From Halocatena salina (lineage in GTDB: Archaea > Halobacteriota > Halobacteria > Halobacteriales > Haloarculaceae): a DNA stretch of 64,000 nt. Shown here one piece after another: positions 19,024 through 28,004 of the stretch; within the stretch, counting starts at the first letter, position 1, and each line of letters opens with the position of its first letter. The translations under genes and the position numbers were made by a program. Location of the stretch: assembly GCF_023115355.1 (NCBI RefSeq), contig NZ_CP096022.1, positions 248,001-312,000 of the forward strand. The letters are read 5' to 3'. The notes beneath the pieces were generated by a model. That model was not told the origin of the DNA, made no database searches, and was given only the letters and a program-made list of their open reading frames with translations.

Positions 19024-19844
19024 ATCGGTTTTTACCGCGTCTAAAAGCCACGGTCATCGCTTTGCTCCGCTCCGGAGCGAATAGAGGTGTTAGTGATGTT
19101 AGATGTCGGCGCTCAGGGTGGTCATCTCAATTCGAGTCAGACGGATGATCTTCGACGCAATCAAGCCCTCTACCCCGTGTGATTCACTGGCCAACGGTCC
19201 GTTCGGTATGTACGAACGCGTGTTTTTAGTGGATATCTTTCATGTCTTCGAAGGCCGATCGTGCAATAAGACCCAGATTTATCCTAAGAGATGTATCCTC
19301 ATATAAATAATATTATTTAATATTTATGAGGTGGATGATTTCCTAATGAGACCGTAATAATGAATCTGCTCGGTAGCGAACAGGGGGATTTCTCTGTTCT
19401 TTCCCAGCCGTCTACCCAACGGAATTTCCTAGAGACGGTCCCTGAGGGACCCTATGCGATTGCTGATTACAGTGACACAGTGTATTCAACCACTGCTGTC
19501 GGATAGTTCGATCCGAAGGTCCGTTACAACAGTACGTATGTAATGAAATTCACGATCTAACGCAGGATATTTACGAATACGAAACTCCTGTTCGTGACAA
19601 AGCTCGATCCCAGTAACGTGAATCCTGTCGATTATCTCCAGTTCAAAGGCAACAGCCAGTACGCAGCTGCCTATCGTCCTTGATCACCTGAACTCTCCCG
19701 CATAAATATCATATTTATATCATTTTTCGAGATGTTCTGATAAGTTATCTGAGTCACCGACGTGATCGGTGCGTTACATCACAAATAACTTCCATAGATG
19801 ACGGAGCCCTCCACGCCTTCGATATGGTATCTATCATCTATACC
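19024..19844. other. Gene-free 0.8-kb region with palindrome copy 4 and possible gene relics
   Basis: There is no convincing gene. Short protein-like pieces without starts occur (around 19560-19620), suggesting decayed sequence, but none can be matched to a family. The palindrome at 19524-19543 lies 300 bases past the end of the third IclR gene. Confidence 0.45.
19524..19543. repeat. Dispersed palindrome, copy 4
   Basis: TTACA-ACA-GTAC-GTA-TGTAA, an exact match, flanked by G before and T after. Confidence 0.8.
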
Positions 19845-20612
19845 CTATTCATATGATACATTAAGTTCTATGATGTTTTGAGCATCTAAGACCAACTGCG
19901 GAAGTTCTTTCTCGAATCGTTCACCGTTTAATCTACTCCGTGGACCCGATACACTGATTGCTCCGAGTACTTCTCCGTCTGAATCTGTTATCGGGGCAGA
20001 GATGCAACAGAGCCCGTATAACCGTTCTTCCTTGTCGTACGCCCATCCTCGATCTCGAATCGAACGTAACTCCTCAAACAGTTCGGACTCCTCAGTAATC
20101 GTGTGCTCAGTCATCCGAGCAAGCCCATGCTGGTCGATGATCTCAATCACACGTTCTTCAGGTAAATATGCGAGGATAGCTTTACCCATGGCTGTCGTAT
20201 GTAAATACACATCTCTTCCTGCGTGCGTGTCGAGGTTGACTGCTTGATTGCTATCAGACCTATAGAGGAAGATGCCACGGCCGTGCTCTTCAACGAGGAG
20301 GTTCGCCATCTCATTCGACGCTTGGGCCAACTCCTGTATCTGTGGCTTTGCCGTCTCATACAACCTCCGACGCCGACGTGCTTGTACTCCAAGACTCAAA
20401 AATGGAAGCCCTACGTAGTACGTGTCATCATCCTCTTTGACCACGTATCGCTCTGCTTCAAGAGTTTTGAGGTGTTTGTACACTGTACTTTTCGATAAGC
20501 CAAGTTCTTTTGATATTTCTGTGACTGTGCTCCCGTTCTGTTCGTGGAGCACTTCGACGACGCGTAGTGTCGTTGTTGCAGTCTTGACTTTGGTTCCGTT
20601 TTTTGTAGTCAT
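19845..20612 (-). CDS. IclR-family transcription regulator 3
   Basis: With the start at ATG 20612 (MTTKNGTKVKTATTTLRVVE) the protein has 255 residues, matching its paralogue at 7080-7844. An upstream in-frame Met at 20669 adds 19 residues unlike the family and is rejected. It has an N-terminal winged helix-turn-helix (LSKSTVYKHLKTLEAERYV) and an effector domain with TAMGKAILAYLPEER and GAISVSGPRSRL. It is divergent from malate synthase, whose start is 419 bases away. IclR proteins control the glyoxylate shunt in enterobacteria, so control of aceB here is a reasonable inference. Confidence 0.93.
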   Translation of the reverse strand: MTTKNGTKVKTATTTLRVVEVLHEQNGSTVTEISKELGLSKSTVYKHLKTLEAERYVVKEDDDTYYVGLPFLSLGVQARRRRRLYETAKPQIQELAQASNEMANLLVEEHGRGIFLYRSDSNQAVNLDTHAGRDVYLHTTAMGKAILAYLPEERVIEIIDQHGLARMTEHTITEESELFEELRSIRDRGWAYDKEERLYGLCCISAPITDSDGEVLGAISVSGPRSRLNGERFEKELPQLVLDAQNIIELNVSYE

Positions 20613-21030
20613 GTATTCTTCATCTTGGATACACCATCCGAAGTTAAAACGGTTGTTCTTCATGCACAAATTGGTTTTTACTATACATGGATTACCGTTC
20701 GTATCATTTATATTACTTCATCATATACGAGGTCGAAGGCAGCACGAATACGCTCGAAATACCCAACGGGCACAAAACCGCTCGATATATTCATATTTTT
20801 ACTCAATCAGCACGACGTGTATATCAGATCCAACTACATTGGACCATAGGATTCCGCTGGGCGAAGAGACAACTTCGTCGATCCTGCAATATTATCTACT
20901 TTTATTATTAATGATTAATAATTCTATACTACAATCCAACGATGTAATGCGATCGTCCTGTGAAGTGGTGCTCCCGGATCTTAATTCACCACATTTAATA
21001 ATGTTCGAGTTGCCACTCCGAGTGACTAGG
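20613..21030. other. Divergent promoter region between iclR-3 and aceB
   Basis: The 418-base AT-rich region holds the aceB TATA element near its right end (20992-21003). The forward reading frame that extends aceB upstream through here encodes non-conserved, cysteine- and serine-rich text antisense to the iclR gene and is not believed to be translated. Confidence 0.55.
20992..21003 (+). promoter_or_regulatory. TATA element of malate synthase
   Basis: CATTTAATAATG lies 28-39 bases upstream of ATG 21031. It also contains a non-used ATG at 21001. Confidence 0.5.
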
Positions 21031-22341
21031 ATGACTGCAATCGACGAGCGGATACACGATCGGAAATTCGTGCGGACGTTCTTCACGACCCCGACGGCGG
21101 TCGAAGAAGACGATACTGCCAAGATGTTGCGCAGCGCGTCCCAGCTTCGCGGGATGCAAGCACCCGACGTTTGGGTGCCGGACAACGAAGACGCTACGGC
21201 GCCAAATATGCGCGACGAAGGCGCCAGAAACATCACTGAGGTCGTCGCCGAGGCGGGCGAAGACGTCCCCGGCGAAATCCACCCCCGCGTCGTCTGGCAC
21301 CGGGACAGTCCCGAGACGCGCTACCGCGGCTTTCAGCATATGCTGGAGATCGCCGACCCAGAAAAGGGCGCTGTTGAGCACATCGACGGGTTCGTCATCC
21401 CCGAAGTCGGGGGTATCGACGACTGGAAAAAAGCCGACGAATTCATCACCATCGTCGAAAACGAGTACGGTCTCAAGGAAGGAAGTCTCGCGATGTCGGT
21501 CATTATCGAGTCTGGGGCAGCCGAACTCGCCATGGAGAAACTACGTGGTGAGATGGGCAAGCCCACGAACAACCTTGAACGGTTATTCCTGCTGGTCGAC
21601 GGCGAGGTCGACTACACGAAGGACATGCGCGCCATCACCCCGACGGGTGAACTCCCATCGTGGGACGAACTGCGCCACAATACCTCACGAGCTGCCAGTG
21701 CAGCCGGTCTTATCGCGATCGATGGGCCGTACGACGATATCCGTGATGTCGAAGGCTACCACGAGCGCATGCAGAACAATCAGGCTAAAGGACAGCTAGG
21801 CATCTGGTCGCTAACGCCAGGGCAAGTCGTCGAGGCGAACAAGAATCCCCTCCCACCCACAGAGGGCTACTGGCTCATCGATGAGGATGGCCGTGAGGTC
21901 GAACTCAAGGAGCAGGATGATATCCAGGTTTACAACGGCAGCCGCATCGCACTTGAAGAAACAGGAGAAGGCTACATCCTCACGATCGGTAGTGATCAGC
22001 TTGAGCTCGAAGACGAGGATGCACTCCAAGAGGAACTGCTGGGGTTACTGTCCTACGTGCCGAGCCTAGACGACATTGTCGACTCCATGGAAGAATTCGA
22101 GGCTGCTAAGGAGGCAGGCCAAGGAGCCATTGCTATGACTCAGTCGGCCACCGTCAGTATCGACGGCGTCGAGACCGACATCAGTCGAGACCGAATGTGG
22201 GACGAGGCGACCTATCAGGCCCTCCAGACGCCAATCACCTACTTCCAGGATATCTACGAGAGCCGACCAGACCAGCACGACGATCTCGCCGAGCTCTACA
22301 GCGAGGACATCGTTAACCGCGCGATGGACGTCGGAAACTAA
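21031..22341 (+). CDS. aceB: Malate synthase, haloarchaeal type
   Basis: This enzyme of 436 residues condenses glyoxylate with acetyl-CoA to malate. It matches the compact haloarchaeal malate synthase (isoform H, HpcH/HpaI aldolase-like), as known from Haloferax volcanii: FVRTFFT(S/T)PTAVE near the N-terminus, QAPDVWVPDNEDATAP, RYRGFQHMLEIADP, HIDGFVIPEVG, LLVDGEVDYTKDMRAITPTG and DRMWDEATYQA near the end. The start MTAIDERIHD is chosen by homology and TATA placement. In Haloferax the gene neighbours isocitrate lyase. No isocitrate lyase is visible here, so glyoxylate may come from another source such as ureide breakdown. Confidence 0.96.
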   Translation: MTAIDERIHDRKFVRTFFTTPTAVEEDDTAKMLRSASQLRGMQAPDVWVPDNEDATAPNMRDEGARNITEVVAEAGEDVPGEIHPRVVWHRDSPETRYRGFQHMLEIADPEKGAVEHIDGFVIPEVGGIDDWKKADEFITIVENEYGLKEGSLAMSVIIESGAAELAMEKLRGEMGKPTNNLERLFLLVDGEVDYTKDMRAITPTGELPSWDELRHNTSRAASAAGLIAIDGPYDDIRDVEGYHERMQNNQAKGQLGIWSLTPGQVVEANKNPLPPTEGYWLIDEDGREVELKEQDDIQVYNGSRIALEETGEGYILTIGSDQLELEDEDALQEELLGLLSYVPSLDDIVDSMEEFEAAKEAGQGAIAMTQSATVSIDGVETDISRDRMWDEATYQALQTPITYFQDIYESRPDQHDDLAELYSEDIVNRAMDVGN

Positions 22342-22689
22342 AGCCGACCACGTTACTGCTGTTTTCCAATAACTGGTTTCCGAACACGACATCTCGGTGG
22401 TGGCCAAACGATAGATCCCCAGTGTCCACATCCTCACTATCATAATCACCACTTCAACGAAGCTACTCAAACGGTGTGGCCATCCACGACACACCGAAGT
22501 ACCGTTTTCATACGACTGTGGCCTGCGAGCCGCCTGCTTCGAGAAGTGCACATACCGACTAATAACGATCGAAAACTGGCTAGAAAACCTCGATCGCCTG
22601 AGCATTCCGGGACTTGAAATGACCGATGGATCCGTGGCGTACGTCATCCCATTCTCGTTAACCTTTTCGATATACGAAATTTGGCGGCC
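22342..22689. other. Degenerate sequence upstream of the GH3 relic
   Basis: No intact gene is seen. A short plus-strand reading around 22575-22620 (NLDRLSIPGLEMTDG) may be an earlier piece of the glycosidase remnant, which would imply a large internal deletion. A long minus-strand frame overlapping the aceB end is a shadow. Confidence 0.35.
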
Positions 22690-23310
22690 AAGGCTGAAAG
22701 ACGGCCACGCGACTGCCGATCGATTGTTCGGCGATGTGAATCCCATCGGAAAACCCTGATCACCTTCGGACAGGAGCGTGGGAACTACCCGACAGCGACC
22801 GAAGAACGCTATTCCGGCGTCGATCGTGGCAACGGCTTTCCGGTAGCCGAGTACTCAGAGAGAGTGGTCGTGGGCTACCGCCACTTCGATGAACAGGACA
22901 TCGAACCGTTGTTCGCGTTCGGCATGGGCTACGTACACGTCATTCGCACATCACGATCTGCAAGTGACCTCAAATAACCGATTAATTGACTAATCCCGAG
23001 TGGCGGTGAAACAGTTGTCGAGAACATTGGCGAACGGACAGGTACAGAGATCATTCAGCTCTATGTTGCTGAGGAGCATGCCAACGTCCACGACCACCGC
23101 GGGAACTCAAGATGTTTACAAAAGTAACTGTAGAGCCTGATGAGCGAACAACCATCAAATTCGAGTTCGACGAAAACGCGTTCTCTTTTTTATGACACTG
23201 ATACCGATGGGGGAGTGGCCGATCCCGGTCGATTCGACGTACTAGTGGGCCGGTTATCACGGGATATTCGATCCACGGAACAGACCCTCATCCATGAGTC
23301 GGGGTCGTAA
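22690..23310 (+). pseudogene. Decayed GH3 beta-glucosidase, C-terminal part
   Basis: Pieces of a glycoside hydrolase family 3 protein can be read in order across shifting frames. They are GHATADRLFGDVNPIGK (from about 22703), then in another frame KTLITFGQERGNYP and VVVGYRHFDEQDIEPLFAFG (to 22977), then VVENIGERTGTEIIQLYVAE of the fibronectin-like domain (23002 on), then RELKMFTKVTVEPDER (23100 on) and the last part to a stop at 23310. At least three frameshifts and two stops interrupt it. It once hydrolysed beta-glucosides; it cannot make a functional enzyme now. Confidence 0.85.
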
Positions 23311-23504
23311 CGTCATTTCGAACAGGATGGGACACACCACTGGGATACGAATAGAAATGTGGATTGTTCGCTCAACGGTCGACCCATACCTCCCTACTAC
23401 CAATAGTCCTATATTTAAATTAATACATTATAGATATTCATATTATGAAATATAGAACTGCGTATGATTATCCTTGATGCTACAGCATCACCGGCCAATG
23501 GGTA

Positions 23505-25028
23505 TCATTTGAGATCGAAGTTGATGGTTTTCGTCTGAGTGTAGTGCTCAAGAGTTTCAGCGGCGGTTTCACGTCCGATACCGGACTGTTTATAGCCACC
23601 AAACGGTTGGCCAGCTGGAAACTCGTTGTACGTGTTTACCCAGATGTTCCCAGCCTCTATGTCTCGTGCGGTCTTGTGGGCTTGCTGGAGATCCGATGTG
23701 ATGACACCAGCAGCGAGACCGTAATCGACGTCATTTGCCTGGTCGATCATCTCATCGTACTCCGACCACTCGAAGACTGTCTCAACCGGACCGAATATCT
23801 CTTCCTGAACCGCCCGACTTTCGTGGTCGATGTCAGTGATGACCGTTGGAGTGACGAAACAGCCATCGGAGAGTGCTTTTTCGTCCGGTTCGCCTCCACC
23901 AGTTACAATGTCTGCACCGGAGTTTCGCGCCTGTTCGATGTATTCAAGGGTACGCTGAACCTGTTCGTCAGTAACCTTTGGTCCAAGAGTCGTCTCCTCA
24001 CGAAGTGGATCTCCCACTGTAAGAGACGTGACTTCGTCGATAAACGCGTTGAGGAATTCATCTCTAATATTCTCGTGAACGAAGAGACGCGTTCCTGCAC
24101 AACAACACTCTCCCGTGTTGTGGAACATGCCGACGCGTGCAACCTCAGCAGCCGTTTCGATATCAGCGTCCGGATAGACGATCAGTGGACTTTTACCGCC
24201 GAGTTCGAGAGTAATATCGGTAATCGAGTCCGCAGCGTTTTTCATCACAGTACGACCCACCTCAGTCGAGCCCGTAAAGGCTATCTTCCTGATATCATCG
24301 TGATGGGAAAGTGGTGCACCCGCATCTGGACCGTATCCTGTGACGACGTTAATGACGCCAGCAGGGAGGATCTCGTCGATCTCACGCATCAACTCAAGGA
24401 TTGACAGCGGGGTCTCCTCAGCGGGTTTCAGAACGATCGTGTTACCGGCTGCAAGCGCTGGGGCGAGCTTCCAAGCAGCCATCAACAGCGGAAAGTTCCA
24501 CGGAATGATCTGTCCAACAACACCATACGGCTCTCGGAGCGTTTCGATATGGTGATCGGGACCGCTCGGAAGCGTCCTTCCTTCTTCAACACGGCATGCA
24601 CCGGCGAAATATCGGAAATGATCGATTACGAGGTCAATATCGATACGTGCTTCCGAGATTGGTTTCCCATTGTCGAGGGTTTCGATCGTCGCGAAGTCGT
24701 CCGCACGAGCTTCGATTCGGTCCGCGATCGCGTGAAGCGTCGCTTGTCTATCAGTCACCGAATAGTCCGACCACGTCTCGTGATAGGCTACCCAGGCGGC
24801 ATCGACTGCCCGGTCGATATCTACAGGTCCTCCGGCTTGGACTTCTGCAAGAACGCTGCCCGTCGTGGGATCGCGCGTATCCAGGGTATCACCGGAGTCA
24901 CTGTCCCTCCATTCACCACCGATGTAGAGTTGGCCGGGATCGGAAGGAACGAGTTCGTCAGCTACTTCGAGGTGACGTTGTTTGATCGCGCTTTTTGACT
25001 CGGTCGATCGCTGCGAATCGGTAGACAT
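23505..25028 (-). CDS. Aldehyde dehydrogenase, betaine-aldehyde-dehydrogenase-like
   Basis: This NAD(P)-dependent enzyme of 507 residues oxidises an aldehyde to its acid. It has the full ALDH pattern: GVVGQIIPWNFPLLMAAWK with the substrate-site Asn, AFTGSTEVGR, the general base Glu in LELGGKSPLIVY, the nucleophilic Cys cluster in GECCCAGTR (usually GQ at the first two positions) and EEIFGPV toward the end. An extended 30-residue N-terminus is present. The specific aldehyde is unknown; betaine, phenylacetaldehyde and related types share this architecture. It stands alone, convergent with the glycosidase relic. Confidence 0.93.
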   Translation of the reverse strand: MSTDSQRSTESKSAIKQRHLEVADELVPSDPGQLYIGGEWRDSDSGDTLDTRDPTTGSVLAEVQAGGPVDIDRAVDAAWVAYHETWSDYSVTDRQATLHAIADRIEARADDFATIETLDNGKPISEARIDIDLVIDHFRYFAGACRVEEGRTLPSGPDHHIETLREPYGVVGQIIPWNFPLLMAAWKLAPALAAGNTIVLKPAEETPLSILELMREIDEILPAGVINVVTGYGPDAGAPLSHHDDIRKIAFTGSTEVGRTVMKNAADSITDITLELGGKSPLIVYPDADIETAAEVARVGMFHNTGECCCAGTRLFVHENIRDEFLNAFIDEVTSLTVGDPLREETTLGPKVTDEQVQRTLEYIEQARNSGADIVTGGGEPDEKALSDGCFVTPTVITDIDHESRAVQEEIFGPVETVFEWSEYDEMIDQANDVDYGLAAGVITSDLQQAHKTARDIEAGNIWVNTYNEFPAGQPFGGYKQSGIGRETAAETLEHYTQTKTINFDLK

Positions 25029-25863
25029 CGCAATATGGTATATTATACAATGCGTATTAATTGTTTTTCTTATATGGTTATTAATAACTATAATGAGATA
25101 TAGTAGAGATATAAACTATTTTGGTTATTGGGTTTTTATGAATATCAAATGTAACATCAAGCGTAGTAGTTGAGTTTGAGGCTCAGCAATCATTCGATAT
25201 CCAAGAAGGTGAGCGTGCCACTGGAATCATATGATGTCGCCGAAGTCACTGGGTGGAACATCACCGAATCGACTGGCACCGCTGGATCGATTAGTTATAA
25301 CGATATCAATTCTTGAACCTTGGTTAACGTCTACTCTCGAACACCCGTCTCAAGTGCAGAACATCGATCAATAGGGGGAACAAAGTAGTGAAACAGCAAT
25401 TTAGTTCGGGACAAGTGTCCAAGAACATGTAAGATCACGAGAAACCTACGTTGACTACTATCGTCAGATATAGCAACGCATACATAACTATTGATCACAC
25501 TAACAATTATTTTTAATATGATTTATACGTAGCGTCATAGGGACGTCTCAGCTACTCACCCCGCCACTAGAACACGAGAGGTTTGAACTCTGATCAACAA
25601 TTTCTACCTGCGAAATGCCACTACGTAACTGTACGATGGCGTTACAGTCGGCAGGTCCTTCTCGCCGGTCTTATTTATTCACACGTCCATGATGAACGAT
25701 ACTTCCCAAGTAGGGGAGTGACAAAGGACCATTAATTATAGATAAATAATTATACCAACATCATTACCGCATCCCCTCCATTTAATTATAAATTATTATA
25801 TAGAAACTAATTTTCTAAGGAGGGAGATTAAAATATCTAAAGCGAGAAGCGAATAAGTGGTTA
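25029..25863. other. 835-base AT-rich gene-free region
   Basis: No gene is supported. A short open piece at about 25213-25310 reads like protein (SYDVAEVTGWNITESTGTAG) but has no start, family or continuation. A separate imperfect repeat pair around 25625-25655 (GTAAC ... GTTAC) points outward and does not fit the dispersed palindrome. Confidence 0.45.
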
Positions 25864-26922
25864 ATGATGTCCAGCGACCCACCACATAACCGATGCGGAT
25901 ACAACCCTGACGTTACATTAATACACGAAAACATACCTCAAATAACTTGTTATAGACCTGTTTGGAACGACCGAGATCGCTGTGTCTGGCATGCGAGGGA
26001 GGCAGGAAAATCGATCACTGACCTCAAAGAATTGAAACCGAATCCCGGAGAGCATCTCGATGGAGCCTACCTCGAGGGGGCAAAACTCAGAGATGTTGAC
26101 TGGTTCAGTGATGTATCATTGGTTAACGTCGATTTCACTCGTGCAGATGTCCGAGCGACGGACTTCTCAGGGGCACAGCTACGATTCTCGAGGTTCGAAT
26201 ATACAAACGCAATATATGCTGATTTCAGTGGTAGCGACCTCGAAGGAACGATTATGTCAGATACGGATCTCCGAAGTGCCACACTCGTCGAAACCCGTCT
26301 GAATGGAGCAATATTTTCAGATGTGTATATGAATAGAGACACCGATTTCGGTGAGTATTCAGTGTACGAAACGGAGGCGACACCAGAAACACTGTACGAA
26401 ACCCACCCACTCCAAGCTGCTGCATGGGTGTATCGTGAACTTCAGGAGATATATCATGATAACTCACTTCCAACGTTAAATCGGCACAGCTATCAACGAG
26501 AGAAGGACGCTCGTCGCCGACTGGCATGGAAAAAAGGAGAGTATGGTAATGCGATCAAATATGAGCTTTCACGGTGGATAATGTTGTATGGAACGAGTCC
26601 ATACCGAATTCTTACAGCATCAATAATATTAATGCTGTTATGCGGTGTTTTATATCCATTGGCTGGAGGGGTTCGGATAACAGGAGATGGGGGATCGACC
26701 ACGTATACATTCGACCATGTACAAACTGCCCCTTTATCATGGATTGTAGAGGTTTTACTTCAAAGCATCTACTTCAGTGTAGTTACCTTTTCTACGCTTG
26801 GCTATGGAGATATCAAACCAGTCGGCTATTGGGCACAGCTCTTGTCTGGGATTGAAGCGATTCTCGGAACACTGTTTGCGGCGTTACTAGTGTTCGTCTT
26901 AGCACGCAGCGCCACGTGGTAA
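25864..26922 (+). CDS. Pentapeptide-repeat protein fused to a two-helix ion channel
   Basis: This 352-residue two-part protein has a short Cys-containing N-terminal region (CGYNPD, CVWHAREAG), then pentapeptide repeats (about residues 65-150: LDGAYLEGAKL, FTRADVRATDFSGAQL, DFSGSDLEGTIMSDTDL). An alpha-helical linker follows to about 240. A channel unit comes next: a first helix (about 245-268), a pore loop with the filter STLGYGDI (canonical is TVGYGD), and a second helix to the end. The repeats should form a right-handed beta-helix in the cytoplasm, possibly gating the pore. Selectivity for potassium is expected from GYGD. Two adjacent ATG codons (25864, 25867) are possible. Confidence 0.85.
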   Translation: MMSSDPPHNRCGYNPDVTLIHENIPQITCYRPVWNDRDRCVWHAREAGKSITDLKELKPNPGEHLDGAYLEGAKLRDVDWFSDVSLVNVDFTRADVRATDFSGAQLRFSRFEYTNAIYADFSGSDLEGTIMSDTDLRSATLVETRLNGAIFSDVYMNRDTDFGEYSVYETEATPETLYETHPLQAAAWVYRELQEIYHDNSLPTLNRHSYQREKDARRRLAWKKGEYGNAIKYELSRWIMLYGTSPYRILTASIILMLLCGVLYPLAGGVRITGDGGSTTYTFDHVQTAPLSWIVEVLLQSIYFSVVTFSTLGYGDIKPVGYWAQLLSGIEAILGTLFAALLVFVLARSATW

Positions 26923-27040
26923 TACATGTCCCAAATCACTCAGTGCACGACATCTCCATGACGGACAAACGGATCGTTGTCGAAACAGAACTGACCGACA
27001 AACCCTAGTGATAATATTTCTATCTTTCGTGGTACGGGGA

Positions 27041-27733
27041 CTATCGCCGAGCCAGTGCTCGCATAACTAGCTGGAGGACATGCACGAACACGCCAGCAAC
27101 TGCGATGTAGACGCCGATCGTCTGTAGAGCGATGGAGGCGTTTCGCTCGTCACGTACCTGCCAGACCTCCCAACCAAGTCGGAGTACGAATCCCAGGAAA
27201 ATCAGAATGAAGCCGACGAGCAGGACGGGCTGGATGAACGTTCCGATCGCGATCGCCACGATGCCACCGATAAACGAGTAGTTAGCGACAGTCCCCCAGG
27301 TCTCGAATGTCTTCGATCGGGCGTAGACGTAGCCCGAAATCACTGCAGTGAGTACCGCAACGACGATCGCAGTCACACCGAGGATCATCGGTTGGCTCCC
27401 CCGGGGTGCAAACGAGAGTATTCCCGCACCGAAGATTCCAAAGGCGAATTGTAGGATCAACAGTCCAACGACAGCGAGACCCATGTTATCGCCATGGATA
27501 CCTCGCTCTGCGAGGATCTCGCCGCCCATGATCGCTGCGCCGTACACCAGAACACCGATGATCGGAACTGCGAACAGGTAGTTGTTGATGGCCGCGAGTG
27601 GCGTCACGACGAAGACGTACATCAACAGGACGTTGATCACCATCAGGGCACTTGCGCCGCCAATAATTCGTGCTTCACGACTTGAGAGCCCAAACCATCC
27701 CCCAGTCTCTTGTGGAGTCTCAAAGGTGCTCAT
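27041..27733 (-). CDS. Polytopic membrane protein of unknown function
   Basis: The protein of 230 residues has about seven hydrophobic helices and no soluble domain. The N-terminal cytoplasmic stretch (MSTFETPQETGGWFGLSSRE) precedes the first helix. Small conserved-looking features include GGEILAERGIHGDNMG between helices 2 and 3 and a positively charged end (RALARR). I do not recognise the family. ATG 27733 is preferred to the upstream Met at 27748. It is divergent from the acyltransferase at 28005. Confidence 0.65.
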   Translation of the reverse strand: MSTFETPQETGGWFGLSSREARIIGGASALMVINVLLMYVFVVTPLAAINNYLFAVPIIGVLVYGAAIMGGEILAERGIHGDNMGLAVVGLLILQFAFGIFGAGILSFAPRGSQPMILGVTAIVVAVLTAVISGYVYARSKTFETWGTVANYSFIGGIVAIAIGTFIQPVLLVGFILIFLGFVLRLGWEVWQVRDERNASIALQTIGVYIAVAGVFVHVLQLVMRALARR

Positions 27734-28004
27734 AATCTTTCTATACACTGCTGAGTCGGAAAAGCATGCCCCCTATTCACGGATCGTTCCCGGTACTATT
27801 GGAGATCGTGGTAGACTCGATACAGAACTGAGAACCGACTGTCAACTACAGTCGACAACTGCTACCGCAGAACTCATGCTACGTCTGCTCCATTCTATTC
27901 GAAGAAAGCCAGCAAGACCGTATTTGTAGCTTAGCTAACTGATGCTGAAACGAATCCGGAGTATATTGATAACAGTAATAAATGCCTACGGACAAGGGGC
28001 AACT

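Noticed and set aside
20422-21030. N-terminal 203-codon extension of malate synthase
   Set aside because: It lies antisense to the IclR gene and its promoter, is not conserved in the family, and a TATA sits just before the inner ATG.
22066-22746. 226-codon minus-strand frame antisense to aceB end
   Set aside because: It is a shadow: composition is not haloarchaeal, no domain is present, and the opposite strand carries aceB and the GH3 relic.
23110-23132. Possible seventh copy of the palindrome (TTACAAAAGTAACTGTAG)
   Set aside because: The right half is shifted by two bases and the centre is GTAA, and it lies in the GH3 relic.
25620-25655. GTAAC ... GTTAC inverted text near a GTAC
   Set aside because: Half-sites are in the opposite order and spacing differs from the dispersed palindrome.
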